Part shown: positions 36,860 to 48,700 of the stretch, in pieces | Position numbering within the stretch: position 1 is the first letter of the stretch | Layout of the letters: every line of letters begins with the position of its first letter | From: Synchiropus splendidus | Lineage: Eukaryota; Chordata; Actinopteri; Syngnathiformes; Callionymidae | DNA: 64,000 nucleotides | Direction: 5' to 3' | Assembly (NCBI RefSeq): GCF_027744825.2 | Contig: NC_071343.1 | Span: 14,866,866-14,930,865 of the forward strand | Notes under the pieces: model-generated | Seen by the model: the letters and a program-made list of their open reading frames with translations, nothing else | Database searches by the model: none | What the model was told of the DNA's origin: nothing | Position numbers and translations under genes: made by a program

Positions 36860-39197
36860 ATGGCAGGGAAGAGGAAGGAAACGGTCCTGCAGGTAATGGC
36901 ATTCCAATACTATTGTTAGCTCAGGTGCACCCATTCATTGTTTGTTTTTCCTTTCAGGTTACTGTTACGACTGAAGAAGACTGGGCCACATTGCTGCAAA
37001 GAAAAGGCATCATAGGTACGGAACTACTGAGAGGTCACGGAGGTCAGAATGTATTGAAGATTCTGAAGCACAATGCTAGAAAAGTAAAGGTAAACATAGC
37101 GTCACGTGATAAGGAATAGTCATATCTGAGCCGTAAACACTCCAAACAGGGCTGATTTAAGTGGCACTACAGGTCAAAAACATAAAAACACAATCAGAAA
37201 TCCATTTGAAATGACTAAGTTCAAATGTTTTTAAATGAGCCATTACTCTTTACTTGAGTCTTTGAGCAGACTTTGTATTGAGGTGGAATGAAATGGTGAA
37301 GCATTTCAGGCCAAAGGAGAGGATAGAAGCTTGTAGCGATAAAATCCATGAAATTCACTCCAGAAGTGGAGTAGAACTCAGTAGAACTCCTTCACCTATC
37401 AGGAATATCTGTTGCCCTGTTCTGGAGCGTGCAGCATGTGGTCAGTCCAAGAAGGTGCTTTTTACTGTTGATGTTTATCAGAAAAACATCCATCCATCGT
37501 CGTCTGCTTATCTGTTACCGGGTCGCGGGGGCAGCCGCTTCAGGAGGTCACGCCCTTCTCCTGAGCGACATCCACCAGCTCCGTCTAGGGGATCCCGAGA
37601 CGCTCCCAGGCCAGCGTAGAGATATAATGTAATCTCTCCACCTGGTCCTGAGTCAACCCCTCGATCTCCTCCCAGCTGGACGTGTCTGGAACACCTCCAA
37701 AGGGAGGCGTCGAGAGGGCATCCTGATGAGATGCCCGACCCACCTAAACTGACTCCTCTCAATGTGGAGAAGCAGCAGCTCTACTCCGAGCCCCTCCCGA
37801 CTGACAGAACTTCTCACCCTATCTCTAAGGGAGACGCCTGCCACCCTTCGGAGAAAACCCATTTCAGCCGCTTGTATCGGGGACCTTGCTCTCTCGGTCA
37901 TGACCCAAAGCTCATGACTGTAGGTGAGGGTCGGGACGAAGATTGGTCGGTATATAGAGAGCTTTGCCTTCTGGCTCAGCTCTCTCTTATGGACAACACT
38001 GTTGTATCAGAAAAACAATAGCTTTCATTTCTGTGAAATCAGGATCATGACTAAAGGAACAAGAACTGATTTTCTTGGTGGTGCTGGAAAAGCGAGGAGC
38101 TTAATTATGTCTCTAAATTTGGAGTGGCAGAGCTGCTGCTTCTCCATGTTGTAGGAGGACAGTTCAAGTGCCTGGTGAATTTATCCACTTTAACACTTAA
38201 GACAGAAAAAGCAGCAGTCACACTCATTAAACAGCTCAGCCTGGTTCAGCGAGGAATGAACGGCTGGATGGATTTCTGAAATACCTTTAAAAGAAAGGTG
38301 TACTTTGGAATATTGCTCCAAACTAAAGGAATTCAATGCCAGGTTATATGGTGAGTGGCGTTCACATGAAATAAAACACCAATATAGTAATAATTTTCTC
38401 AGTTTTAAGGGCTTGTAAAGCATCAACATGCGTTAGAATAACACGCCTGAGGCTTGTCCGTGATCTGATGCTTCCCCCTTGTGTTCACCAATGAGTACTT
38501 CAGTGTTAACGCTGAGCTCTCGACTCTGCAGTTGTGGATGTGTACTCGAACTGGTGCGGCCCCTGTAAGCCAGTGGTCCGTCACCTCCAGAGGATGAAGA
38601 ATGAAATTGCCGAGGACGAGCTGCTGCACTTCGCCACAGTAAGGGAAAAAAAAAGTATGACTATGACATACGACTACTGAATGGGGGTCTTTATAATCAG
38701 CTTTATTGTGTCTTGCAGGCTGAGTCAGACAGCCTTGAAGATCTGAAAGAATATCGTGGGCAATGTCAAACCGTTTTTTTATTATATCATGTAAGGAATG
38801 GAGCACTTTGTTTTTTGTTGTTGTTCCCACATTATGTGTCCTTGGTATGTGGTAAATAGCAAATACTCAAGAGTTAAAGACTGGAGGATTCACGTCTAGT
38901 GTTGCCCTTCTTGGGATGAGTTTTCTATGAGTTTCTACTGTCTTCATGCTTCTCTTTCATCATTCCTGATCTCTCAGATGATAGAGCATCCAGATGATTT
39001 TAATGGAGAGCGCTAGACATTTTTAGTGTGTGATGTCTGAAGAAACAAAGGGATTTTAATCCAGACCATGTGAATTGTGTGGACAGAACGCACAGGTGGT
39101 GGAGAAGGTGGAAGGTCCCAAGGTTCCAGCTATCCAGAAGGCCATCAAAGACCAACTGACCAAAGTCAAGCGGCAGCTGAAGGAGGGCGCTGAATGA
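36860..39197 (+). CDS. Thioredoxin-only NME8/NME9-like protein (126 aa, five exons)
   Basis: I assemble exons 36860-36892, 36958-37015, 38532-38638, 38719-38790 and 39087-39197 (33+58+107+72+111 nt). They join in frame to 126 codons plus TGA. The protein is a single thioredoxin fold with the redox motif WCGPC at residues 38-42 and no NDK domain. Exon 1 reads MAGKRKETVLQ. Exons 1-4 have exactly the lengths and phases of exons 1-4 of the downstream 619-aa gene; overall identity counted by hand is about 71/126. In exon 5, where the paralog continues into its NDK part, this gene stops after KRQLKEGAE. All introns have GT/AG ends; the exon 5 acceptor is weak, and a second in-frame AG nine bases on would remove three residues. 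A LINE fragment lies antisense in intron 2. By family analogy it would be an axonemal or cytosolic redox protein; expression is unproven. A decaying pseudogene is the alternative, but I saw no disabling change. Confidence 0.75.
37487..37998 (-). mobile_element. LINE 3' fragment (reverse transcriptase C-terminus), antisense in an intron
   Basis: Read on the minus strand, 37901-37653 encodes a typical LINE polymerase tail. Recognisable pieces are FLRRVAGVSLRDRVRSS, EGLGVELLLLHIERSQ and WVGHLIRMPSRRLPLEVF. The 3' end runs toward lower coordinates and finishes in 'gatggatggatg' near 37487. This is a 5'-truncated copy, as left by target-primed reverse transcription. I associate it with the Rex/L2-like LINEs frequent in fish; the exact clade is not certain. 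It sits in intron 2 of the thioredoxin-only gene, opposite to transcription. Confidence 0.8.
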
Positions 39198-39745
<548 letters not shown>

Positions 39746-40054
39746 ATATTGGAACTGAAAGTGAATAAAGCGAAAATATATATTTTTTTAATCCTTGAAT
39801 TAATATCACATCAACAAATTAATGTTCGGCACGTCAAGAGGATTTTTATTTTTGTTTTTAAGAAATGGAACCTGTACCTTTCAGGAGACTTGGTAGGTGA
39901 ACATTGTTTTACAGTTAACATACATTATTCAGTACAATAAAACAACAAAGAAGCATTAAAATGTGAACAAAATCTGTAATTGTTAAATGGCTTTTGAAGG
40001 TAATTTTTGCGACAGGACAATTACTGCTTAATATTAATATATATATCAGGATTT

Positions 40055-40057
<3 letters not shown>

Positions 40058-40152
<95 letters not shown>
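40058..40152. repeat. (TA)n(CA)n microsatellite
   Basis: About 85 bp of pure TA followed by a short CA run ending near 40152. It lies about 250 bp upstream of the ATG at 40401 and 150 bp upstream of the X-box. Confidence 0.97.
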
Positions 40153-40299
40153 TATAGATTTGGTGAAAAGTGAATACAAAAATATTAAACCAAAGTCTAA
40201 TCGATTAAATGCCACAGTCGAAGCCATCGTATTTGTTTACAGTCCGTTTTTTAAATTAAAAAAAACACGCACAAGGACGCGTCTGGAAGATGGAGTACC

Positions 40300-40312
40300 G
40301 TCGCCTAGCAAC
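40300..40312 (+). promoter_or_regulatory. RFX X-box of the NME8/NME9-family gene
   Basis: GTCGCCTAGCAAC fits the X-box consensus (two half sites, GTNRCC and RGYAAC, with a short spacer). It is 88 bp upstream of the ATG, in a locally CpG-rich stretch. Human NME8 is a motile-cilium gene (primary ciliary dyskinesia), so RFX control is expected. Assignment is by motif only. Confidence 0.6.
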
Positions 40313-40400
40313 CAAGTTAGCAAACAAGTTGGAAACCAGGCGGCTGCTCGCGCGAGCCTCCGGGACGAGTGTGGCAAGTGGAGCTCAAAACTACGAGGAA

Positions 40401-43400
40401 ATGGCAGCAAAGAAGAAAGAAGGGACTTTACAGGTTTTTATGCGCATCAAACCTTCCTCACATTAATGCGTTTCCGACATATCGATGTGTTGAACGTGCA
40501 GGTGTCTGCCACCAACAACGAACAATGGGAGGCGCTCCTCACCAACAGAGGGCTCACAGGTGAGAGGACCTTGAGAAGATCGATATAAACGAGAGCTTTT
40601 ATGTAAATAGTAACTGTCCGTGAACGAAAGGTATTTAATACACTTGCATATCGTCAGATTTTCCTTTTTCTCAGAGCGATGGTTTTATTTGTGAAGATCA
40701 GTGCAGTTGCGTATCATGAAAAAAAAAGTTTTAAAATGTATCAATGCATCAGGGAATTGAAAATTTGATACATTGGAATGGATGTTGCGCTCAGAAGAAA
40801 ACACGGGATTTTAATAGAAGACTTGTCAGGCAAACCCTGCCGTGCCCGCTGCTGCCCCCTTGTGTTAAGGAAGGTAACTGCGTGCAACTCCTGTCCCTCA
40901 GTAGTGGACGTGTATCAAGAGTGGTGTGGCCCCTGCAAAGCTGTGGTCCGACACCTGCAGAAGATAAAGAACGAGGTTGCGGAGGACGACCTGCTGCACT
41001 TTGCCACAGTGAGTTGGACGGTATTTGAAAGCATATGAATTTTATCATTAAAAACTGTGTACAATGGGGATTAAAAAAATGTTTTTGCGCAAACAACAAA
41101 TTTATATCACATTTTAACCTGGGTCAGACATTTGTATGAAGACTATGAGGATTATAAACATATACAGTAAGTAAATCTTGCCATGAGTTTTTAATCAAAA
41201 TAGAGAGTTTTTGGTACAATAAACTGCTATTTTAACTTTAACTAACTTATTTCCAGGCTGAAGCTGACAGCATAGACGTTTTGGAAAAGTATCGTGGGAA
41301 ATGTGAACCAGCTTTTCTCTTTTACCGGGTGAGTGAGGACACTTTGAGAATTTAGCAGCGAGAATTTTTTTTTATTTCTGCTTAATAAGTCAAGCTAAAT
41401 ATAAGACACAAGTGTATGTACCACTGTATACATGAAAATTGTCCAATTACAAAAGGAACATAAGATTTAATCTTGTAATTTTTCACTGCTTAATTGAGTT
41501 TAATAAGTTTGAATAAAATATTGCTCAACAGTCATAAAAAATATGTAAAACTGAAATATCTTTATATTTATAATACATTTTGCCAGTTTTGTTTTTAAGC
41601 AAAAATACTTAGGAAATAAATCCGTCATGAAACTTCATTTCATTCTAAAATAACTTCCAATAATAATAATAATAATAATAAAATGAAGGCAACTTGCCTA
41701 GTTTGGACAATAGCTTGCTCTTTTTTCCCTGGCAATTTCAGCAGTAAGAACCCAACTTATCTTTAGTGGTTTGGTGTTTGTCTGCAAATGTCTGCTTCAC
41801 CTCAGGGCGGGAAGTTGGTGGCCAAGGTGCGAGGTGCCAGGGTTCCTGACATCCAACGGCTGATCAAAGAGCAGCTGGCCAAGGAGAAGCTCTTCTTGGA
41901 GCAAGGTGGTGAACGGAATTCGGTGAGTTGGGATGGAGAGGACATTCTACCATCGGTGACCACTGACCACAGATCATTATCCTCTTGATCCGTTGCGAAC
42001 ACAGCGTGAGCCTGAACCAACATGTACAGTGACATCAGTGTTTTTAGATATCAGATGATGAGCAGCTGGAGGAGGAGGAGGAGGAGGAGACAGATGGGGA
42101 GACTCAACAGGCTGGAAATGAAGAAAACTTCACAGGTGTTTTAACACATCTGTCTTCTATGGGCTGTTATTTTAAAAACCTCATATTAACTGATGCTGAT
42201 CTCATCTAGTTCCCGCCAGTAAATCCTTCACAGTTGCCATCTTGAAACCCAACGCTGTTGCTCACAGCAGAACCAGCGAGATCATCATGAAGGTACTTGA
42301 AATCTGAAATCCCCTGCGTCGTTCATTCAAGCATGGATTCCTCTAGATTCAAGACGCCGGGTTTGAGATCCTGGCTCAAGAAGAACGAACACTGAGTGAA
42401 GCTGAGGCTCGGGAATTTTACCGGCACCGAGCTGGAGAGGTGGACTTGTTACTCGAAAAGCTCTTGGACCGCAAATGAGCAACCTAACTTGTTGCATCTG
42501 TCTATAGCTCTTCTTTGAGGACCTGGTCCAGTTCATGTCCAGCGGACCCTCACATGTTCTGGTTCTGTCCAAAGCTGAGGACCTGGACGTGGTACCACTG
42601 TGGCTGGAGTTCATCGGTCCTGCAGACACAGAAGAAGCCAGGAGAGAGAAGCCTGACAGGTTAGTTCAGTGACCAGGAGCTTACAGTGGACACCATTTCA
42701 CAGCCCACACGATCAGACACACCCAAATATTCTGCTCCTCTGCGTTCGGCACCAGCTGAGCAACCATCTGCTCTCCTCTTATTCCTCTTCCCTGGACACG
42801 CTGCAGCTTGAGAGCGCAATACGGCACAGAGACGCTGTTCAATGCCGTGCACGGCAGTCAGGACGGCGAGCAGGCCAGCAGGGAGCTCGCCTTCCTATTC
42901 CCCAACTTTCAGATGGCCCCGGTGTCCGAGCAGGAAGCCGAGGAAGAGCGTGTGGAGAGGACACTGGCTCTGATCCGGCCTGACGTCGCCAGCGAACAGA
43001 GAGGTGCAGCACAGTCCAATTATACACACATACGCATATGTCATGGCAGCATTTTCCCCGTCATATTAGAGCGCAACATAACCTAGAAGTGACCTTTAGA
43101 CACAACACCACAAAAGAATTTCAGATTCCTTATCAAGTCTGGTCAACTGAACAATAATAATGACCATATTCCTATTTATTTCCACGTTTATGTAGGCATT
43201 AAAAAAAAAAAATTATATTCTTTATTTTAAATGTTTAAATTATTTCCACATTTATTTCTGCATTTCTGTTTCCACTTGGCAAAGTAATTATGTAATATGT
43301 CAAATCATTTACTTATTTCTTGATTTTTTTTTTTCATCCCTCATGTGACTCTGCTTTTTCCTCCAACCTGTCTAGAAATAAAAGTTCAGGAAGGCAGCGT

Positions 43401-45053
43401 TTAAGTGTTTCTGAGCAACTTCTTCCCCACCTGTGCTCCCACAGAGGAGGTGTTGGCCCAAATCCATAATTCAGGTTTCACAGTGGCTCTTCAAAGGGAG
43501 GTGATGATGTCAGAAGAGCAAGTCAGACGATTTTACGTCAAGCAGCTAGAGGATGTGAACGTCCCGGCTCTGATGCAAACCATGACCAGGTGACTTTGCT
43601 TGTCAGGTCAGCTTCTGCTACGCAGACTACTATGATGATGAGACAAGTGTGTTGTCACAGAGGTCCAGTGCTGCTGCTGGTTCTGGTCGGGCCAGGGGCA
43701 GTGGATCATTGGAGGGCCCTCATTGGGCCGTCTGATGTGGGAAAAGCCAAAGAGGAGAATCCAGAGTGGTGAGTGTGTTCAGTGTATGACTCGTGAAGCT
43801 GAGCCATGACTCTCCTTCCACCAGTGGAAGAGTTCAGTTCTCCTTTTATAGTAATTTAACTCCGGGACGTCTTAGTTTAGGGGCGCAGTTCGCCGTGGAG
43901 GGTGACCCCACAAACCAGCTTCATGGCAGCGACACTCATGAAGATGCAGAACAGGCTATCGACTACTTCTTCCCCAAGCAGCAAACTCTGGCCATCATCA
44001 AGCCAGACGCCTTTGAGCACAAAGGTTCTAGAACTGTTTCTATCAATAACAAGTTCCATTGAACAAATTTAATATTTCTTTTTCTCCCATCAGAGACGAT
44101 TTTAGAGGAGATCCAGAGCCGGGGGTTTGCTGTGACGCAGAAGAAGGAGATGACGTTGACAAAGGAAACAGCGGAGGAGTTTTACAAGGAGCACAGAGAC
44201 AAGGTGTTCTTCAGCCAGATGGTTGACTCCATGTGTCGGTCTGTCTCTCAGGAACACTTTCTTGAATATGTGATTCACCACTGGTCAGTAATGTGTCTGT
44301 TGGCTCCAGCCGTCCTTGTTTGATGCTTGTGCTGGAGAAGGAAAATGCAGTGGAAGAGTGGAGAACCATGATGGGGCCCACAGACCCACAAGAGGCCAAG
44401 TCCACATGCCCAAATTCTTTGAGAGCTCGCTTTGCCACTGATGTTCTCAGCAACTGCGTTCACGGATCCTGCAGTGAAGAACACGCACAGGAAAAGATCC
44501 AGCTGATCTTCGGACAGGAAGCAGAGGCGACTGGTGACAGTGATGGAGGAACTAATGGAGCAGGTACTGAGAGAACAGTTTCAAACTGTGCCATCACTTA
44601 CGGTCGAGGGTGTCACAGAAGCATCTGTGACACAGGCTTGTGAGATTCAGTGAGATTACTTTTTGTCCCCATTCAGGCCACCGTCGCGCTACCTGCTTGA
44701 GTTTATCAGGCTAAAATAAAGGAAGAGAACTTCCGTCTATAGCTGAGCAACGTATCTTGCGTGCAGATGAGGCGTTCATGAATGTCGGAATTTTCTACCC
44801 GACTGAAAATGAGTGGGGGTTTCAACAGTTTACATGCACCCATGCTAAGCAGCGCTGTCCTACTTGTACATTTGTGAGAATTGAGGCGACTTTCTGAGTC
44901 ACCAAGCGAGAACGTAATTCAATCAATGACAAGGACACACTATGCGAGGAGAGAATATTAAATAAGAGTTAATTCAATTTCATTTTCCCTGCAGGCGAAC
45001 CACACCTTCCAGGGGCAGAAGAGTTGAAAGCTGCTGAGCTGACAGATTGCTAA
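40401..45053 (+). CDS. nme8/nme9-like: Thioredoxin plus triple-NDK protein, NME8/NME9 (TXNDC3/TXNDC6) family, 619 aa
   Basis: Sixteen exons: 40401-40433, 40502-40559, 40902-41008, 41257-41328, 41806-41922, 42048-42135, 42210-42292, 42347-42439, 42508-42659, 42807-43003, 43445-43589, 43661-43768, 43876-44024, 44094-44238, 44310-44563 and 44995-45053. They sum to 1860 nt in one frame ending in TAA. The start [11 protein letters not shown] has the lysine-rich N-terminus expected of the family. The thioredoxin domain (about 10-115) has WCGPC at 38-42. A glutamate run in exon 6 links to three NDK modules. These begin near AILKPNAV (168-175), LALIRPDV (about 322) and LAIIKPDAF (about 457), and carry the active-site HGS at H283, H434 and H567. 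Members act in axonemal outer dynein arms of sperm and motile cilia. [18 protein letters not shown] and [16 protein letters not shown] look most like human NME9, but three NDK domains are the NME8 layout, so I leave the orthology open. The exon 14 donor (gtctgt) is the least certain junction. Confidence 0.9.
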
Positions 45054-45234
45054 GCACTTTCTCATGAGGACAAAAACAATCCCCACTTCATGTAAATAAA
45101 CAAGAAAATACCACAAAACTGTGACGCATTCCTACGTTCAAACCTTCTTGTGTCATTGTAATGGATACAGACTCTGTCTAAACATCACCTCTGATAATTT
45201 TTTCTTCAAATATTCTCATGACAATCAATTTTAA

Positions 45235-45240
45235 AATAAA
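45235..45240 (+). terminator. Poly(A) signal of the NME8/NME9-family gene
   Basis: AATAAA about 182 bp after the stop codon at 45051-45053. An earlier AATAAA near 44715 is inside intron 15. Position fits a short 3' UTR converging on smarcal1. Confidence 0.6.
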
Positions 45241-45667
45241 GATTGCCACAGTCAACATTTATTTGTATAGTTTTTTGCCTACTGAAATGTTCCAATGGAC
45301 TCTCTTTACCTCGGAGTTTTCTGAGTAGGCGACACAAACAGCAGCACGCAGACTATCCCTCATCTGTTTCCCAACACATGGATGATGCGAGCGCTGTGGC
45401 GTGGAGCTGAAAAGGTGAGAAAGATCCTTGTCATCTCGCTGTGATAAAACACGGTGAAATCAGAGGTGTTGTGATGACAGAGTACCTGGGGAGGTCATCT
45501 GTGGAGGACTGCCTTCCTGCCCACTGCAGAGTCCGGCTCTTCCCAGCGAGGGCGAGAGCTGAAAACAGCAACGACCAGATGGTGAGGCAGCAGGAGACAC
45601 TGACTTCCACCAGCAGGTGTGACTCAAAACATGATCACACATTACACAACACTTATTGGGATACATG

Positions 45668-45677
45668 TTTATTTATT
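45668..45677 (-). terminator. Poly(A) signals of smarcal1
   Basis: TTTATTTATT on the plus strand gives two overlapping AATAAA hexamers on the minus strand, about 45-55 bp after the smarcal1 stop codon. The 3' UTR is thus very short. Confidence 0.6.
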
Positions 45678-45721
45678 AAAATATTCATATAAAATCAGGG
45701 TGGAGGTTTTTTGATCTTGAG

Positions 45722-48700
45722 TCATCTCTGCTGCTCCTTCTGAAGCGACTTGTCGGCCATGACACGGTGTTGGCGAGCGTAGCTTTCAGGGGGCGTGTCA
45801 TCCCAGCTGCCGTCCGCTTCGATCAGGAGGTCTTCGTCTGTGATGTCGTCCGTGCTGAAGGACCTTTGGAACATCTCTTTTATACTCAGCTGGTTCCGAT
45901 CCTGCAAAAGTCAAGCAGTTCACTGAACCCGCCCGCAAGGTCAAAGTTCTGTGGTGGTTACCTTCGAGTGGAAGCTGGAGTTCACTGCGTTGACTGAGAG
46001 GTTGGATTCAGACAAACCAACCTGCTGCAACACGTTCATCTTTTCCTGGATCATGGGCCTGAAAAACCGCCATATTATAGGCCGCCACATCACTACATCT
46101 CTCATGACCCTTGTTTCATACACACCACAGGTGATCATCTGCAGTTCCTTTGGCAACCAGGTAGTGGATGTTCACGTTATTGGTCTGACCGATGCGATGC
46201 ACTCGGTCCTCAGCCTGGATCAGAACCTGGAGCAGAAAGAAAAAAAAAAAAAAATCGAGACCTAACTTTTTTTCCCTCTCTTTTTAAAAGAAAAAAACAT
46301 AAATAAATCTTCAATACTTCTGACGAAGATGTGTCAAATTTTGATCCCTTATGACACAAAGTCAAAGCACTTTGAGCTTGTGAATTTTCAGAGTCAACAT
46401 TAAAAAACTTAGCATATGAAATCCCCATTAACTGCCAATGGGTAAACTGGTGTTCAGGTACTGTAGTAGCCCACGCTCCTCTCTGAATATACAATTTTAT
46501 CAGCATCGTTTTACCATCACAAGGCCAATAAGAGAAAGAGCTTTGTTGATAACAACCCCGTCTCACCCCCGGGTTCCAGAAGAGCTCTCCAAAAATGACC
46601 AGGTCAGCCGAGTGCAGGGTGAGGCCCATGTTCGCCGCGGTGATGGACAGCACCGCCACACAGGTGGACGTGGACAACTGAAACTTGTCGCAGAGTCGCT
46701 GCCGCTCGGCAGAAGGAGTCGTGCCGTCAATACGGATGTGGTCGACGTTCTATGGGGGGAATGGAAAACTCTTTTGTAGGCTGCTAATGTTGTTCATCTT
46801 AAACAAGAAGCACAACCGCCTCTTACCTTTTTCACCAGCTCAGATGTGACATGATCCAGGACCAACTTGTGATGGGCAAACACCAAAAACTTCTCGCGCC
46901 CACACTCCAGCATGTCACTGATATACTCCCTGGGAACACAAAGAGACGTCCTCTCCTGACATTTTGATCTGTGCGTCCGATAAATCTGTCGAACAACGGC
47001 GACTGTACGTACATGATGGCTTGCAGCTTGGCATCGGCTGTGTGGTTATAGAAGAGGAGGAGCGCGGCCTTCTCTTCCATTTTCTGGAATCAGATACGGC
47101 AGATCAGATAAGGCCATCATTGGGGACTGCTGGTGGTGTTATTGGAGAGACATTACTCTTAAAGAAGTCTGTGATCGTGTTTAAAGACGGCGCCATGAGT
47201 AGCTTTATCTCCTCATTATGTAGGACACAGCCGCGGGGCAGAAGCGACGAGCTGTGTTTTAGACAAGATTCTTACGTTTGAACACAAGGTACGGCTGCAT
47301 TAATGACGGCTGAATCTGTTCTCCTGATAGAGGGGAGAGTCAGACCAGGCGCAGGGCTTTTTACAGATTACCATCTCAGCCAGAGCGAGACGGACATTGG
47401 ACATCAATAAAAGAAAATTAACCTCGTGCCTTCTTTGTTTTTGTACACGTGCTGCAGCATCAGAAGTAAAATGATGAAATGACCGTTGGAGTGAAGCTGA
47501 CAGACATTAACCAAAGATGGGGACTTCTGTTTCAGTCCCTTGGATGATGCAATAAGATGGAAAAACAAGTTCCACAATTCTAAGTATCAAATCAAGCTTT
47601 TGACCACCATATTTGTACGTAGCATCACTAAAGAAAAAAAATCTCAAGTCTACAAGTGTGTTTTACACCCCTCACTTCACCGACTAGTATCTCAAGGACC
47701 CATTTTGAGTTTGGTCACTGACATTGTGATGTTCTTTGGCCAGTTCCCGGGCAGCGGCTGACAGCGCAGCTTTGATGCGGTTGCTGACCCCATCGATGGT
47801 GACTGTGACGACTTTGCGCTGCTTGGCGGGAAGTTGCGAGAGAACTTCAGACTTGAGTCGCCTCAACATCAGACACTCGGAGAGCAACAACTTCAACTCG
47901 CCCAGATTGGAGGAGCCGGAATAATCCCAGCCCCATGTCATCTACAGGAGGTGAGACACACAGAAGGTGACAGGGATGACCAGGAAGTGAAGGCAAACCA
48001 ATTAAAAAAAAAAGATTCTGATCTTTAAGCCACACATTCATCATGGCAGAGAAGATCAATGATGCTGAAATGTGCAGTACCTGTCTGGCATCACAGTAAC
48101 GAACCCCAAACTCATGAAAGCGTGGAAACAGTGTGGGTTTGACGGCCAGAATCTGAGCGTAGAGCTCAGCGGGTCGGGACATGGCAGGGGTCCCGGAGAG
48201 GAGAATGACCCTCTTGGCTGCCTGAGGACAGACAAGACAACGCTTATCTAAAAATGGGTCGAAAGAATTATTGAATTGGATTCATCTGGGAATTAAACGG
48301 ATTGACTGGGCAAAAAGGGTTTACCAGCATAAAACAGTGAACAGAACAGCTTTGGTGGAAATGCAGAAAATACATTCATTTCAGACAATATTTTACACAC
48401 AAATAATACTTAATCAAAATTACTAATGTGCTCATGGTGCCGCATCCTATTGTGTTTGAAACCACTGAAGTTTGAATACTTCAGACTTCAGATATCATTT
48501 TATTTTTGTTTTGTTTTGTCTTTTCCTCATTAACCTGAGACTTAGTAACGATGTGCCCCCTTTAGTTTATCAGTAAATAAACTAAAGGGGGCGCATCGCT
48601 GACACATTTAGATTGTACTATAAAAAATAAAAATCCCCGCATCTGATAGTTAAGGCTAAAAATATTACAGCCACAGATCCAGATTGATGAAGAAATCCAA

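Noticed and set aside
36666..36896. Plus-strand frame of 76 codons just upstream of the thioredoxin-only gene
   Set aside because: It runs through the X-box and 5' UTR in another frame; MAGKRKETVLQ at 36860 matches the first exon of the paralog in length and phase.
40007..40588. 193-codon plus-strand frame including a long IY repeat
   Set aside because: Translation of a (TA)n microsatellite running through exon 1 of the NME8/NME9-like gene in the wrong frame.
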